Source: Flavobacterium nackdongense
GTDB taxonomy: Bacteria; Bacteroidota; Bacteroidia; Flavobacteriales; Flavobacteriaceae
DNA: 64,000 nucleotides
Assembly (NCBI RefSeq): GCF_004355225.1
Contig: NZ_CP037933.1
Location: 620,001-684,000, forward strand
Direction: 5' to 3'
The translations under genes and the position numbers were made by a program. The notes under the pieces were generated by a model, which was not told the DNA's origin, did no database searches, and saw nothing but the letters and a program-made list of their open reading frames with translations. Shown here one piece after another: positions 18,647 to 28,425 of this stretch (positions are counted from its first letter, which is position 1; the number at the start of each line of letters is the position of its first letter).

Positions 18647-19936
18647 ATGGAATATCTAAACATAACTTTTCATATCTTTTCCTTGCTGTTGGCTTTACTT
18701 TCAGCATCTTTGCTTTTATGGGTAAATCAGGAAAGAAAACACAATAACCGACTTCTAGCTTTCGTCCTAATTATTTTTTCTTTACAAAGCCTGATGCAGA
18801 TTTTATTTTATTCTAGAATTATTTTGATCACCCCCTGGTTATTGAGGGTTTTTGCTCCATTTTCATTTCTATTAGGCCCATTAGTTTTTGTTTATATTCG
18901 TTCCATTTTGAATGATGAATTAAAATTTAAAAGGCTTGATTGGATCTTACTTATTCCAGCAATTTTAGTCTTTATTAATTTTATACCTTTTTATTTATTG
19001 CCGAGTGTTGAAAAAATTGAATACTTAAATAAAAATTATTATAGTAAAATAGGAATTCAAGATATAGGTGAAGGTATTTTGCCTAACATACTATATTATT
19101 GCCTAAGAATTTGCTGGTCTGGCTATTTCATATTTAGCGCATTCAAATTAATTTATCAATTCTGGAAAAGCAAAACAAATGAATTACTAGATCAAAACAA
19201 GATACTTCTCAAATGGCTTTTTACCTTCAATAGTTTAGTATCCACAATTTTAATAGTGGCCATTTTGAAAGTTTTTGTTCCAACTATAAATAATACTCAT
19301 ATTACAATTGCCGATATTATACTTGGCGCAACTTTTCTATATATCTGTTTAAAACTTTTTACGAGTCCGCAAATATTATATGGTCTATATTTACCTATAT
19401 CGACAAGTAATAAAAGTAATCTAATTGAAACTATACAATTTCAAACAAATCATAATAATGAAACCGGGTTTGTTTCTATAAATGATTTTTCAGGAAAAAC
19501 TTCCACTAAAATTGGAAAACTAAATTTTGAACAATCTATTCAGTGCAACTATAAAAATTCAATTGCAAACTATTTTCAAAGGGAAAAGCCATTTCTTCGA
19601 GCAGATTATTCTCTTAATCAATTTGTTTATGATCTAAAAATTCCTCGTCACATTCTATCCGCATTTATTAATCGAGAATACGGAATGAACTTCCGTTTGT
19701 TTCTTAATCACCAAAGGATTGATTATATGATTAATAATCTTGATAAACCCGAGTGGGAGAAATTTACAATTGAAGCTATTGCAACGGAATGTGGATATAC
19801 TAGCCGAAAAACTTTTATAAAAAACTTCAAAGAGATAACAGGGAAAACCCCATCTGAATTTCTGAAAAACAGTGAAAAAATAAAATTAGCAAACCTACTA
19901 ACCACTTGTTTGTTAACCTTATTTATTGCTGGATAA
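18647..19936 (+). CDS. Membrane-anchored AraC-family transcription regulator
   Basis: A 429-residue protein. The first 240 residues contain about seven hydrophobic helices (starting FHIFSLLLALLSASLLLW), typical of Bacteroidota 7TM-AraC regulators. The C-terminal hundred residues form an AraC double helix-turn-helix: YSLNQFVYDLKIPRHILSAFINREYGMNFRLFLN and then IEAIATECGYTSRKTFIKNFKEITGKTPSEF. The membrane part probably senses an extracytoplasmic or lipid signal. A divergent partner is absent; the downstream amidohydrolase and envelope-protein genes, 180 bp away, are possible targets. A short hydrophobic tail (LLTTCLLTLFIAG) is unusual for this class. Confidence 0.9.
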   Translation: MEYLNITFHIFSLLLALLSASLLLWVNQERKHNNRLLAFVLIIFSLQSLMQILFYSRIILITPWLLRVFAPFSFLLGPLVFVYIRSILNDELKFKRLDWILLIPAILVFINFIPFYLLPSVEKIEYLNKNYYSKIGIQDIGEGILPNILYYCLRICWSGYFIFSAFKLIYQFWKSKTNELLDQNKILLKWLFTFNSLVSTILIVAILKVFVPTINNTHITIADIILGATFLYICLKLFTSPQILYGLYLPISTSNKSNLIETIQFQTNHNNETGFVSINDFSGKTSTKIGKLNFEQSIQCNYKNSIANYFQREKPFLRADYSLNQFVYDLKIPRHILSAFINREYGMNFRLFLNHQRIDYMINNLDKPEWEKFTIEAIATECGYTSRKTFIKNFKEITGKTPSEFLKNSEKIKLANLLTTCLLTLFIAG

Positions 19937-20115
19937 ACTCCGTTAAGGCTAATTATTTTACGTTTTGAAACAAATATTATTACAAAACGAAACATTGAAA
20001 CGCCTAAACCGAGTCTTTTTTTCTGTATTAGTAGCAACTTTGTTAATTAGTTACAACACTTCCTATCTCATTATCATCCCATACTAATCAAACCATCCTT
20101 TAAAATCGTATCATT

Positions 20116-21435
20116 ATGAAACATTTTATTACTTCTGCATTGTTTTTTCTAGCAGTACTCGTTCAAGCTCAAAGCAAAATTTTAATTAATAATGTTCAAA
20201 TTTTTAACGGAAAAGACAACAAGACGGTCAGTGGAAATGTGCTGATTGAAAATAACCTTATTACCAAAATTTCGTCAAGTCCTATTATGACTGATAAGAG
20301 CGGTAATACTAAAATCATTGATGGTAAAGGTAAATTTCTGATGCCCGGATTAATTGATATTCACATGCACGAAATGTTGTCTGCTTCTACTTTATCACAA
20401 ATGCAAAATGGTGAAGTTGGTGCTGCATTTATCCGAGCAGGAGTTGAAGCTGGTAACATTTTGCAACGTGGCTTTACCTCTATTCGCGATTTAGGGGGTC
20501 CTATTTTTGGGGTTAAAAAAACAATTGATGATGGGGCAATATCCGGTCCAAGAATTTGGCCAAGTGGCCCTATGATTTCACAAACAGCAGGTCATGGTGA
20601 CTTTAGAGGTATAAATCAACGCCCAGTTGGCCTAGGTGGAAGTTTGGATCATTCTGAAATTATTGACGCTTGTCTAATTGCAGATGGTAAAGATGCTGTG
20701 CTCGTTGCCGTACGAGAAACTCTAAAAAGAGGTGCTTCGCAAATTAAACTTTGTGCTGGTGGTGGCATTTCATCGTCATTCGACCCCTTAGATGTAAGTC
20801 AATTTACAGAAGAGGAAATTCGCGCTGCTGTTGAGGCTGCTGAGGATTGGGGTACTTATGTAACAGTTCATGCTTTCACTTCACGAGCCGTAAATAAGGC
20901 CATTGCTGCTGGTGTAAAATGCATTGAACACGGTCAATTATTAGATGATGCCACTATGAAACTGATGGCCGACAAAGGGATTTGGCTTAGTATTCAGGCA
21001 TTAGATGAAGAAGGTCGAGCTGATTTTAGCGAAGAACAAAAACGACAAAAAGCAGAAGTCGCTAATGGAGCGGATGCGGTAATTAAGATGGCAAAAAAAT
21101 ATAAGGTGAAAATGGCCTGGGGAACTGATGTCTTTTTTAATCCGGCCATCAATAAAGATCAGAATACCTACATTGCTAAAATGAGTAACTGGTTTACCCC
21201 TTTTGAAGTACTCAAACTAATTACCTCAGATAATGCCCAACTCCTTACATTATCTGGCAACAGAAGCCCGTACAAAGAAGGTAAACTAGGCGTTATAGAA
21301 GAAGGTGCTTATGCCGACATGATCTTAGTGGACGGTAACCCGTTGCAGGATATCAATATAATGGTAGATTACGATAAAAATTTTCTGTTAATAGTCAAAG
21401 ATGGGGCTATATATAAAAACACCTTAAATCAATAA
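20116..21435 (+). CDS. Secreted amidohydrolase-family protein
   Basis: A 439-residue metal-dependent hydrolase with an N-terminal signal peptide (FITSALFFLAVLVQAQ). Metal-site motifs are GLIDIHMHEM (HxH), a Lys in GASQIKLCAGGG, VTVHAF, IEHGQLL and MAWGTDVFF. These match the imidazolonepropionase/prolidase-like group of the amidohydrolase superfamily, which often splits dipeptides or cyclic amides in the periplasm. The substrate cannot be read. It is 27 bp upstream of the DUF2092 gene and likely shares its transcript. Confidence 0.88.
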   Translation: MKHFITSALFFLAVLVQAQSKILINNVQIFNGKDNKTVSGNVLIENNLITKISSSPIMTDKSGNTKIIDGKGKFLMPGLIDIHMHEMLSASTLSQMQNGEVGAAFIRAGVEAGNILQRGFTSIRDLGGPIFGVKKTIDDGAISGPRIWPSGPMISQTAGHGDFRGINQRPVGLGGSLDHSEIIDACLIADGKDAVLVAVRETLKRGASQIKLCAGGGISSSFDPLDVSQFTEEEIRAAVEAAEDWGTYVTVHAFTSRAVNKAIAAGVKCIEHGQLLDDATMKLMADKGIWLSIQALDEEGRADFSEEQKRQKAEVANGADAVIKMAKKYKVKMAWGTDVFFNPAINKDQNTYIAKMSNWFTPFEVLKLITSDNAQLLTLSGNRSPYKEGKLGVIEEGAYADMILVDGNPLQDINIMVDYDKNFLLIVKDGAIYKNTLNQ

Positions 21436-21462
21436 ACTTTATTGTTTCTAAATATAAATATT

Positions 21463-22197
21463 ATGAAAAAACAAATTTTACTTTTGGGATTATCACTTAT
21501 TTCTTTGGTTTCTGTCGCTCAGCCAGCTAAATGTGATTCTGTTGCAGTTCTGCTTATGGATCGTATGAGTGATTTTATTGGCGAACTACAATCATGTAGT
21601 TATAAACTAAATGTTGGTGAAGACTTTAGTGGAGAAGACAACTTTATGCTGAAAAAATTTAGTGAAGATCTGGTTTACATGGTTGGCCCTGATAAGATGT
21701 TAGTAAGTAAAAAGGGTAGTAAAGGGCAGCAAAGTTATTTATACAATGGAACCCAATTGGCTTATTATTCACATGACGAAAATAATTTTGGAATTATTGA
21801 TGCACCAGACAATATTATCGAAACTATAGAAAAAGTGAATTCAGATTATGATATAGAATTTCCTGCAGCTGATTTCTTTTATCCGGCATTTACAGATGAT
21901 TTAATTGAAAATAGTAGTCAAATTAAATACATAGGAAAATCTATGGTAAACGATACGGAATGTTTTCAATTGCTGGCCATAGGAACAGATTTTGATTTTC
22001 AATTTTGGATCAGTAATGATGCCTTTAACTTACCAATGAAATTTGTATATGTTTACAAAAACAAAAAAGGTTCTCCACAGTATGAAGGTACTTTTAGTGA
22101 ATGGAAAATTAACCCCGTTTTTCCAGATTCAATGTTTAATTTTCTTCCTCCTCCTCAAGCAATACAAATCAGAATAGCATCTAAATCACTAAACTAA
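21463..22197 (+). CDS. DUF2092-like periplasmic protein
   Basis: A 244-residue exported protein with signal peptide (KKQILLLGLSLISLVSVAQ). The body shows the beta-rich LolA-like pattern of DUF2092: LQSCSYKLNVGEDF, KMLVSKKGSKGQ, FYPAFTDDL and a C-terminal GTFSEWKINPVFPDSMFNF. LolA/LolB-like folds bind acyl chains, so an envelope lipid or lipoprotein role is possible but unproved. ATG 21463 is used; an upstream TTG at 21442 lies before the signal peptide. It sits between the amidohydrolase and the DUF6515 gene. Confidence 0.8.
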   Translation: MKKQILLLGLSLISLVSVAQPAKCDSVAVLLMDRMSDFIGELQSCSYKLNVGEDFSGEDNFMLKKFSEDLVYMVGPDKMLVSKKGSKGQQSYLYNGTQLAYYSHDENNFGIIDAPDNIIETIEKVNSDYDIEFPAADFFYPAFTDDLIENSSQIKYIGKSMVNDTECFQLLAIGTDFDFQFWISNDAFNLPMKFVYVYKNKKGSPQYEGTFSEWKINPVFPDSMFNFLPPPQAIQIRIASKSLN

Positions 22198-22209
22198 AAC
22201 TTGGCAACT

Positions 22210-23301
22210 ATGAAAACAAAAAGATATCATATCGCATCTTTATTGATATTCCTCATATCTCTTTTATTAACTTCGGCTCAATCAACGGCACAAAGAGGAA
22301 AACACGGAGGAGGAAATCGCGGAGGAGGGGTTTCTTCAATGTCACGACCATCAGCCCCATCAAGACAAGCAGCTTCTAGACCCAATGCATCTAGACCTAC
22401 AGCATCTGGCTCACAGACAAGAAATAAAAGCATCAATGGTGGAAGCGTTAAATCATCGGCTAGATTACAGCAAAATAGGCAAAATAACAATTCAAACCAA
22501 CGACCCAATTTAGGAAATAATAATTCAAATAACAGACCCAGTGTTGGACCCAATAACAATTCCAGCAACCGACCTAATTTAGGAAATAATAATTCAAATA
22601 ACAGACCTAGTCTTGGAAATAATAACAATTCCAATAATCGTCCAAATCTGGGCAATAATAAACCAAATAAAAAACCTAATATAGGAAACAATAACAATAT
22701 TAATATCAATGTAGATAAAAGTAAAAATATCAAAATTAATAACAGTCGCAACACTTCCGTTAGACGAAATAGTAATATTCATTACAATCGGTCTCCATAT
22801 CGTTATGGAGGATATAGATACAATTGCTATCATCCGTATCGCTACCATTCTTACAGACCTTATTATTATGGATCACATTGGCACCCTTGGGGATTTTTTA
22901 TGACAACTCTGGCTTTAACAGCCATCGTAGTAAATGTAGCGAATCAGCCAGAACCCTATCATTATGATAATGGCGTTTGGTATCAAGCAGGAAATGGCGG
23001 TTATACAGCAGTTGCCGCGCCTGTAGGTGGAACCGTTGTCAATATCCCTGAAGGTGCTGAAACAGTTAATACTGGAACAGTCAATAATTATTATTATGGT
23101 GGAACCTATTATGAAAAATCGGATGGTGGCTATACTGTGGTGGCACCTTCAGCGGGAACGATCGTCGATCAGTTACCTGAAGGTGGTGAAGAAGTCAAAA
23201 TTGGAGATGTCACTTATGTTCAATTTGGAGAAACGTATTACCAACCTGTTCAAGTAAATGGTAAAGATAAATATGAAATTGCACTTGTAGAAAAAGAATA
23301 A
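22210..23301 (+). CDS. Asn-rich repeat protein with C-terminal DUF6515 region
   Basis: A 363-residue exported protein. After a signal peptide (residues 1-30) come a Gly/Arg/Ser-rich stretch and at least six imperfect repeats of NRPNLGNNNSNNRPSLGNN type (residues 95-165), then an Arg/Tyr/His-rich patch and one hydrophobic helix (FFMTTLALTAIVVNVA). The last 110 residues contain two copies of a GVWYQAGNGGYTAVAAPVGG-like unit, characteristic of DUF6515. Low-complexity Asn repeats suggest a surface or matrix protein. ATG 22210 is preferred over TTG 22201. It starts 12 bp after the DUF2092 gene; the two families often co-occur. Confidence 0.82.
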   Translation: MKTKRYHIASLLIFLISLLLTSAQSTAQRGKHGGGNRGGGVSSMSRPSAPSRQAASRPNASRPTASGSQTRNKSINGGSVKSSARLQQNRQNNNSNQRPNLGNNNSNNRPSVGPNNNSSNRPNLGNNNSNNRPSLGNNNNSNNRPNLGNNKPNKKPNIGNNNNININVDKSKNIKINNSRNTSVRRNSNIHYNRSPYRYGGYRYNCYHPYRYHSYRPYYYGSHWHPWGFFMTTLALTAIVVNVANQPEPYHYDNGVWYQAGNGGYTAVAAPVGGTVVNIPEGAETVNTGTVNNYYYGGTYYEKSDGGYTVVAPSAGTIVDQLPEGGEEVKIGDVTYVQFGETYYQPVQVNGKDKYEIALVEKE

Positions 23302-23358
23302 GTTTTCATCACGTTACAACCGCTAATTTAAATAGTTCTAATTCATTTAAAAAACCAA

Positions 23359-23392
23359 AAAACCTCACTTGTATCAAAAAAAGTGAGGTTTT
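23359..23392. terminator. Bidirectional terminator between the DUF6515 gene and ackA
   Basis: Stem AAACCTCACTT / AAGTGAGGTTT, with an A-rich left flank and a T run at right. It lies between two convergent genes and can serve both. Confidence 0.85.
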
Positions 23393-23414
23393 AACGTTAT
23401 AAATACTGGTCTAA

Positions 23415-24599
23415 CTATCTCGACAACAATTCAAAAACCTGATTGGCGATTTCAATTTCTTCATTGGTTGGAATGACCAAAATTTTAGTTTTTGATTCCG
23501 GGGTATTGATTTCTCTGATTTCTTTGGAACGAGGCGCATTTTTTACGGAATCCAATTCAATACCAAAAAATTCCATATCCTTACAAACAAGACTTCGGAT
23601 GTACGACGAATTCTCTCCTACCCCTGCTGTAAAAATAATAGCATCCAATCCGCCCAAAGCAGCCACATAAGAGCCAATATATTTTTTGATTCGATAGGCA
23701 TTCATCAACAATGCCAATTGGCACTCCTTATTTCCATTTTCAGCTTCTGCTTCAATATCTCTCAAATCACTAAAGCCGGTTAAACCAAGCATTCCGCTTT
23801 GCTTTTGAAGCATCGTGTTTACTTCGGCAAGGGAATAACCCAAGGCATTTACCATGTGGAAAATCACCGATTGATCCACATCACCACTTCGGGTTCCCAT
23901 CACCAATCCATTCATTGGACCAAAACCTAAACTGGTATCGATACTTTTTCCATCTTTAATAGCCGTCATACTGCAACCGTTTCCTAAATGGATGGTAATA
24001 ATTTTCGAAGATTTCTCTAAAAAATTGATGGCTTTTTCAGATACATATTTATGGCTTGTGCCGTGAAAACCGTACACTCGTATTTTATTATCCGTTAATA
24101 GATAATTTGGAATGGCATATTTGTAGGCTTCAATTGGCATAGTTTGATGAAAAGCAGTGTCAAAAACGGCAACTTGCGTCGCTTTGTCGAAAATCTCCTC
24201 AGCTACCACAATTCCTTCATAGTTGGCAGGATTATGCAAGGGAGCCAAATCAAAAAGCTGTTTTATCTTTTCTTTCACCTCATTGTTGATAATCGTTGTA
24301 TTCGAAAAACTGCTGCCTCCGTGCACCACACGATGACCTACTGCGGTTATTTCGTCTGTAGATTGTATGACCCCCACCGTCTCGTCCATCAACAAGGTGG
24401 CTATTTTTTTTAGGCCTATTTTATGATTTTCAATCGGTATTGTTTTTTCTATTTTATTGGTTTGGGTGACATAACTTAAATTCGATGTTTCCAAGCCAAT
24501 TCTGTCGATCATTCCTGAACAAATAATCTCCTTAGAGGGCATTTCGATTAATTGGTATTTTATAGAGGAACTTCCTGAGTTTATTATAACTATTTTCAT
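23415..24599 (-). CDS. ackA: Acetate kinase
   Basis: A 394-residue enzyme that interconverts acetyl phosphate + ADP and acetate + ATP. Signatures: the N-terminal INSGSSSIKYQL, VFDTAFHQTMP, HLGNGCSMTAIKDGKSIDTS and FTAGVGENS. Length matches AckA. With pta 94 bp upstream on the same strand it forms the acetyl-CoA to acetate route for overflow metabolism or acetate use. The spacer between the two genes contains AT-rich repeat-like text but no clear terminator. Confidence 0.97.
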   Translation of the reverse strand: MKIVIINSGSSSIKYQLIEMPSKEIICSGMIDRIGLETSNLSYVTQTNKIEKTIPIENHKIGLKKIATLLMDETVGVIQSTDEITAVGHRVVHGGSSFSNTTIINNEVKEKIKQLFDLAPLHNPANYEGIVVAEEIFDKATQVAVFDTAFHQTMPIEAYKYAIPNYLLTDNKIRVYGFHGTSHKYVSEKAINFLEKSSKIITIHLGNGCSMTAIKDGKSIDTSLGFGPMNGLVMGTRSGDVDQSVIFHMVNALGYSLAEVNTMLQKQSGMLGLTGFSDLRDIEAEAENGNKECQLALLMNAYRIKKYIGSYVAALGGLDAIIFTAGVGENSSYIRSLVCKDMEFFGIELDSVKNAPRSKEIREINTPESKTKILVIPTNEEIEIANQVFELLSR

Positions 24600-24693
24600 T
24601 ATTTATTTATTTTCTTGCCACGATCCCGATACCTATCAGGACTAAGTCGCAAAGTTTTTTAGTATTTAATTTTTGAAATCTGAAATCTGCAAT

Positions 24694-26787
24694 CTAAAGT
24701 CCTTGTGCTTGAATAGCTGTAATGACAACCGTATTGATAATATCATCAACCGTACAACCACGGCTCAAATCATTTACCGGTTTGTTCAATCCTTGCAACA
24801 TTGGACCAATAGCCAAAGCTCCAGTTTCTCTTTGGACTGCTTTGTAAGTATTGTTTCCTGTATTCAAATCAGGAAAAACCAATACGCTGGCGTGTCCTGC
24901 TACTTCTGAATTTGGCATTTTGCTTTGACCCACTTCTAAATCTACTGCGGCATCGTATTGAATTGGCCCTTCAATTTTCAAATCAGGACGTTTGCTTTTT
25001 ACAATTTCGGTGGCAGTCCTTACCTTATCTACCTCGTCTCCTTTGCCCGAAGAACCTGAAGAATACGACAGCATCGCCACTTTTGGCTCAATGCCGAACG
25101 CCAAACTCGAATCGGCTGATGAAATTGCTATTTCTGCTAATTGTTCCGCTGTTGGATTTGGATTGATGGCGCAATCGCCAAAAATAGAAACTCTGTCCTC
25201 TAAACACATAAAGAATATAGAAGAAACTACCGATGAATTTGGCTTGGTTTTAATGAATTGCAAAGCGGGTAAGATCGTATGCTGTGTGGTGTGTGCAGCC
25301 CCAGAAACCATACCATCTGCGTGGCCTTTGTACACCATCATCGTTCCAAAATAAGAACCGTCTTGCATTAAATCTTTGGCGATTTCCACGGTCATTTTCT
25401 TTTCTTTTCGCAACTCATAATAAGTATTGACGTAATCATCGTAATTTTTGTCTTTTCTCGGATTGATGATGTTTACTTTAGCAAAATCAATGTCTAAACC
25501 TAATTCTACAGCTCTACTTGCAATTTGTTTTTTGTCGCCAAGAATAGTGATTTCCACTACATCCATAAACAATAATCTTTCGGCAGCAATGAGGATGCGA
25601 TCATCATTTCCTTCGGGCAGCACGATATGTTTGCGGTGTTTTTTAGCTCTTTTCACTAAATTGTATTGAAACATTTTCGGGGTCATTCCTTCGACTTCAA
25701 ATTCAATGAATTTTTCAGTTAAACTGTCTAAATCCACATGTTTTTCGAACGTATCAATCGAAGTTTCAATTTTTTGTAAGTTATTGGCATAAATTTTAGG
25801 TTTGATGTCCCCAATTTTATTGGTAATGACATACGTGCCTTCTTGCACCGCAATAATCGGTACCACTGGTGAAAGCCCTTCAATCAATTTCAGAATCGTT
25901 TCTTCCGGGATAATATTTCCGGTGAGCACAATCCCTGAAATCGAAGGATAATTTACCGATTCATTGGCTTGTAATGCCCCTAAGATAATATCGGCTCTGT
26001 CGCCAGGCGTAATTACTAATCCATCTTCTTTCAAATGCATCAAATAATTTCTGAGTTGCATAGCACCTACGCTAAAACTGGATATTTGATTGTTGAGATA
26101 GGCTTCGCCGAACAAAACCTGAGCCTCCAATTCGTTTACGATTTCCTGAATCGTGATGTTTTTCAAACTTAAAATCATTGGAATTGCATCGACCAAAACG
26201 CCTTCGGGAAGGCTTTTTTTCAATCCAGATTTAATCATGTCGATATTTTCGGCTTGTACTTTATTGGCAATAACCGATAAGACTTCAACGTCTTTCAATT
26301 TGAATGAATCATAAGCTAAACGCAGGCTGTCCACTAATTCATCTAAAGTTTTTCCGACACCCGTACCCACAATTATAGCAGGAATTCCAAGGTTTTTAGC
26401 AATCAGTACATTCAAATCCATTTCGATTGCTGTACCTTCACCCATAAAACTGGTGCCTTCTACTAAAACGAAATCAAATTTATCCTCGAGTTGCTTGTAT
26501 TTTTCGATAATCAAATCGAGAACCTCTCCAAGTTTGCCTTTGTTTTTCTTCTTGATTAATTTACTTTTCTTAATAGCAAAAGCATCAGTATATGACATAT
26601 CCAATGCAAAATGTCCTATTACAGTTTCGATATGATTGTCTTGTTGACCTTCTTCAAAATCCTCGACTATTGGCCTAAAATAGGCTACTTTAGCAGTTTT
26701 GCCTATAAGCATACTCATTAAACCTAGAGTAACAATCGATTTACCACTATCTTCCTCGCTAGTTGCGATATATATCGCTTTATTCAT
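24694..26787 (-). CDS. pta: Phosphate acetyltransferase, long form
   Basis: A 697-residue enzyme converting acetyl-CoA and phosphate to acetyl phosphate. It has three parts: an N-terminal BioD-like P-loop domain (ATSEEDSGKSIVTLGL), a DRTGG regulatory domain (around residues 215-335) and the C-terminal PTA_PTB catalytic domain starting near KRAKKHRKHIVLPEGNDDRIL and ending with RDL-type DLSRGCTVDDI. Long-form Pta is allosterically regulated in other bacteria. It is the first gene of the pta-ackA pair. Confidence 0.97.
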   Translation of the reverse strand: MNKAIYIATSEEDSGKSIVTLGLMSMLIGKTAKVAYFRPIVEDFEEGQQDNHIETVIGHFALDMSYTDAFAIKKSKLIKKKNKGKLGEVLDLIIEKYKQLEDKFDFVLVEGTSFMGEGTAIEMDLNVLIAKNLGIPAIIVGTGVGKTLDELVDSLRLAYDSFKLKDVEVLSVIANKVQAENIDMIKSGLKKSLPEGVLVDAIPMILSLKNITIQEIVNELEAQVLFGEAYLNNQISSFSVGAMQLRNYLMHLKEDGLVITPGDRADIILGALQANESVNYPSISGIVLTGNIIPEETILKLIEGLSPVVPIIAVQEGTYVITNKIGDIKPKIYANNLQKIETSIDTFEKHVDLDSLTEKFIEFEVEGMTPKMFQYNLVKRAKKHRKHIVLPEGNDDRILIAAERLLFMDVVEITILGDKKQIASRAVELGLDIDFAKVNIINPRKDKNYDDYVNTYYELRKEKKMTVEIAKDLMQDGSYFGTMMVYKGHADGMVSGAAHTTQHTILPALQFIKTKPNSSVVSSIFFMCLEDRVSIFGDCAINPNPTAEQLAEIAISSADSSLAFGIEPKVAMLSYSSGSSGKGDEVDKVRTATEIVKSKRPDLKIEGPIQYDAAVDLEVGQSKMPNSEVAGHASVLVFPDLNTGNNTYKAVQRETGALAIGPMLQGLNKPVNDLSRGCTVDDIINTVVITAIQAQGL

Positions 26788-26854
26788 TGTGTTTATTTTT
26801 ATTTTTTATTAATCTGATGTTTATTTGGGCATCCTAAGATACTAATTTTAGGAA

Positions 26855-27925
26855 TCAAAACCAATTCCTTTTTTTGAAATAATAGAGCATTCCGAGCACA
26901 ATCAAAGCCATCCCACCAATCACGGTATAATAGCCGTATTCGTATTTTAATTCGGGCATAAATTCAAAATTCATCCCATAAACTCCTACAATAAACGTAA
27001 GGGGAATAAATATTGCCGAAACGACCGTCAAGGTCTTCATAATCTCATTCATATTATGGTTTTGGGCCGAGAAATAAAAATCAGAAGCACTGTGTAGTGA
27101 ACTCATATCCGATTCTATTTGCTCTAACAACTCTAAACTTTTTTGATGCAATCTCGCAAAAAAACTAAAATTATCTTCCTCAATAGCATTAAAAACATTG
27201 TCATCTTTCATGCTTTTGATATCGTATAATGAATCTCGAAGTGGCGTGATGGCCCGCTTCAAAAAGTTAAAATTATCTCTGTGTTGTTCAATTCTTTCTA
27301 ATACAATTGGACCGGCATTGCTCTTAGTAAGATTGATTAGTTCATCGATTTTATCTTCTTCATTTTCGATGGTGATGTAAAAATTTTCCATAATCGCATC
27401 CAAAAGAACGTACAACAAAAAATCTGCTTTTTTGGTTCGAATAATTCCCGATTGTGCTCTCAATCGGTCTCGAATATGAGTAAAAAAATCACTTCTTTTT
27501 TCTTGAAACGAGATTAAAACCCCTTCTTTTATCAAAAAACTAATTTGCTCAGCGCTAATCGTCTCCGAATCACCTGCCGGTAATAAGGATTTTATATTGA
27601 AAAAAAGCAAATCGTGCTGTTCTTCGATTTTAGTTCTTCGATTGGTATTCAAAATATCGGCGAGCATATAATCCTCAACTTTGAAAAAGCGACCCATATT
27701 TTTTATTAAATCTAAGTCATTCAATCCGTGAACATTAATCCAATTTGTTTTTTGAACATCTATCGAATTTTCCAAATCAGAAAAATTAAGCTGTTGATAT
27801 TCAGTAATATGAAATTGATCATACACAAACAATTGCATTTCTGAATCGGTCCGTTTGTGAATTCCAGTATATTCTAAATTGAACTGCTGAAGTCTTCTGC
27901 CCTTTTTATATTTTATTTTTCTCAT
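26855..27925 (-). CDS. corA: CorA-family magnesium/cobalt transporter
   Basis: A 356-residue protein with a large soluble N-terminal domain, a long helix (about residues 200-290) and two C-terminal transmembrane helices. The CorA signature GVYGMNFEFMPEL lies between them and forms the pore entrance for hydrated Mg2+. The last residues YYFKKRNWF are a typical basic tail. It seems monocistronic; 67 bp separate it from pta. Confidence 0.95.
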   Translation of the reverse strand: MRKIKYKKGRRLQQFNLEYTGIHKRTDSEMQLFVYDQFHITEYQQLNFSDLENSIDVQKTNWINVHGLNDLDLIKNMGRFFKVEDYMLADILNTNRRTKIEEQHDLLFFNIKSLLPAGDSETISAEQISFLIKEGVLISFQEKRSDFFTHIRDRLRAQSGIIRTKKADFLLYVLLDAIMENFYITIENEEDKIDELINLTKSNAGPIVLERIEQHRDNFNFLKRAITPLRDSLYDIKSMKDDNVFNAIEEDNFSFFARLHQKSLELLEQIESDMSSLHSASDFYFSAQNHNMNEIMKTLTVVSAIFIPLTFIVGVYGMNFEFMPELKYEYGYYTVIGGMALIVLGMLYYFKKRNWF

Positions 27926-28290
27926 CTATAAAAATTAATGTAGTAATATTACGAAAATCTTTTAAAATGATACCTGACTTTTTTGATTTGTTGGAAATAG
28001 TAATAAAAATATAACATTTAGTAGCATAACTATTCAAAATACAAAAGTATATAGAAATTAAAACTTCTTTTATGAGAATAATCATTTGGATATTATAAAA
28101 ATAGTGTTATAAACCTATAAAGAAATTACACCTGAGACCTATTAATACCAAACAAAATTATATTTAACCCAATCTGAGGAGTCTGTTTGTCATGCTGCAA
28201 AGCGTCCCTACTCTCGGGTATAGCGACTCCTCCGGACTGACCAATAGCCTGGTGTTTTGGACTATTATATTTGCGTTTTTGTATAAAAAA

Positions 28291-28316
28291 AAACCGAGCC
28301 ATTGCTGACTCGGTTT
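28291..28316. terminator. Rho-independent terminator between corA and dnaK
   Basis: Stem AAACCGAG / CTCGGTTT with a 10-base loop, A-tract at left and TTTT at right. It could act on dnaK read-through from the right. Confidence 0.75.
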
Positions 28317-28390
28317 TACTTTTAAATAGATCTCGATAAAAATTGGGATCAGCGATTCAGAGGCCAATGCGGCTCCTGGCTCGTTCGCTA

Positions 28391-28411
28391 AAACAGTTCA
28401 CTGAACTGTTT
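28391..28411 (-). terminator. Hairpin after dnaK
   Basis: A 10-bp perfect stem (AAACAGTTCA / TGAACTGTTT) with a one-base centre, 15 bp beyond the dnaK stop. The T run after it on the minus strand is short, so it may be a stabilising hairpin or operator rather than a full terminator. Confidence 0.5.
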
Positions 28412-28425
28412 TTTAACGCTCCGCC

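Larger units (their letters stand above)
27926..28425. other. 500-bp intergenic region with terminators and a REP-like inverted repeat
   Basis: No gene is supported here. The first 220 bp are AT-rich. GAGGAGTC (28176-28183) and its complement (28225-28232) frame a GC-richer patch containing CATGCTGCAAAGCG, similar in style to REP-type repeats of flavobacteria. A strong hairpin AAACCGAG / CTCGGTTT follows (28291-28316, flanked by A and T runs). AAACAGTTCA / TGAACTGTTT around a single C (28391-28411) lies just past the dnaK stop. Confidence 0.6.

Noticed and set aside
22500..22690. Regular repeats that might be taken for a CRISPR array
   Set aside because: They are in-frame codons of an Asn-rich protein repeat; there are no constant repeats with unique spacers and no cas genes.
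22278..22754. 158-residue minus-strand open frame opposite the DUF6515 gene
   Set aside because: It is a leucine-rich mirror of the Asn-repeat coding sequence, with no family features or start signals.
24912..25354. Plus-strand frames opposite pta
   Set aside because: Shadows of a long, certain gene on the other strand.
28164..28367. 67-codon minus-strand frame between corA and dnaK
   Set aside because: It spans REP-like repeats and a terminator hairpin, with unlikely protein composition.
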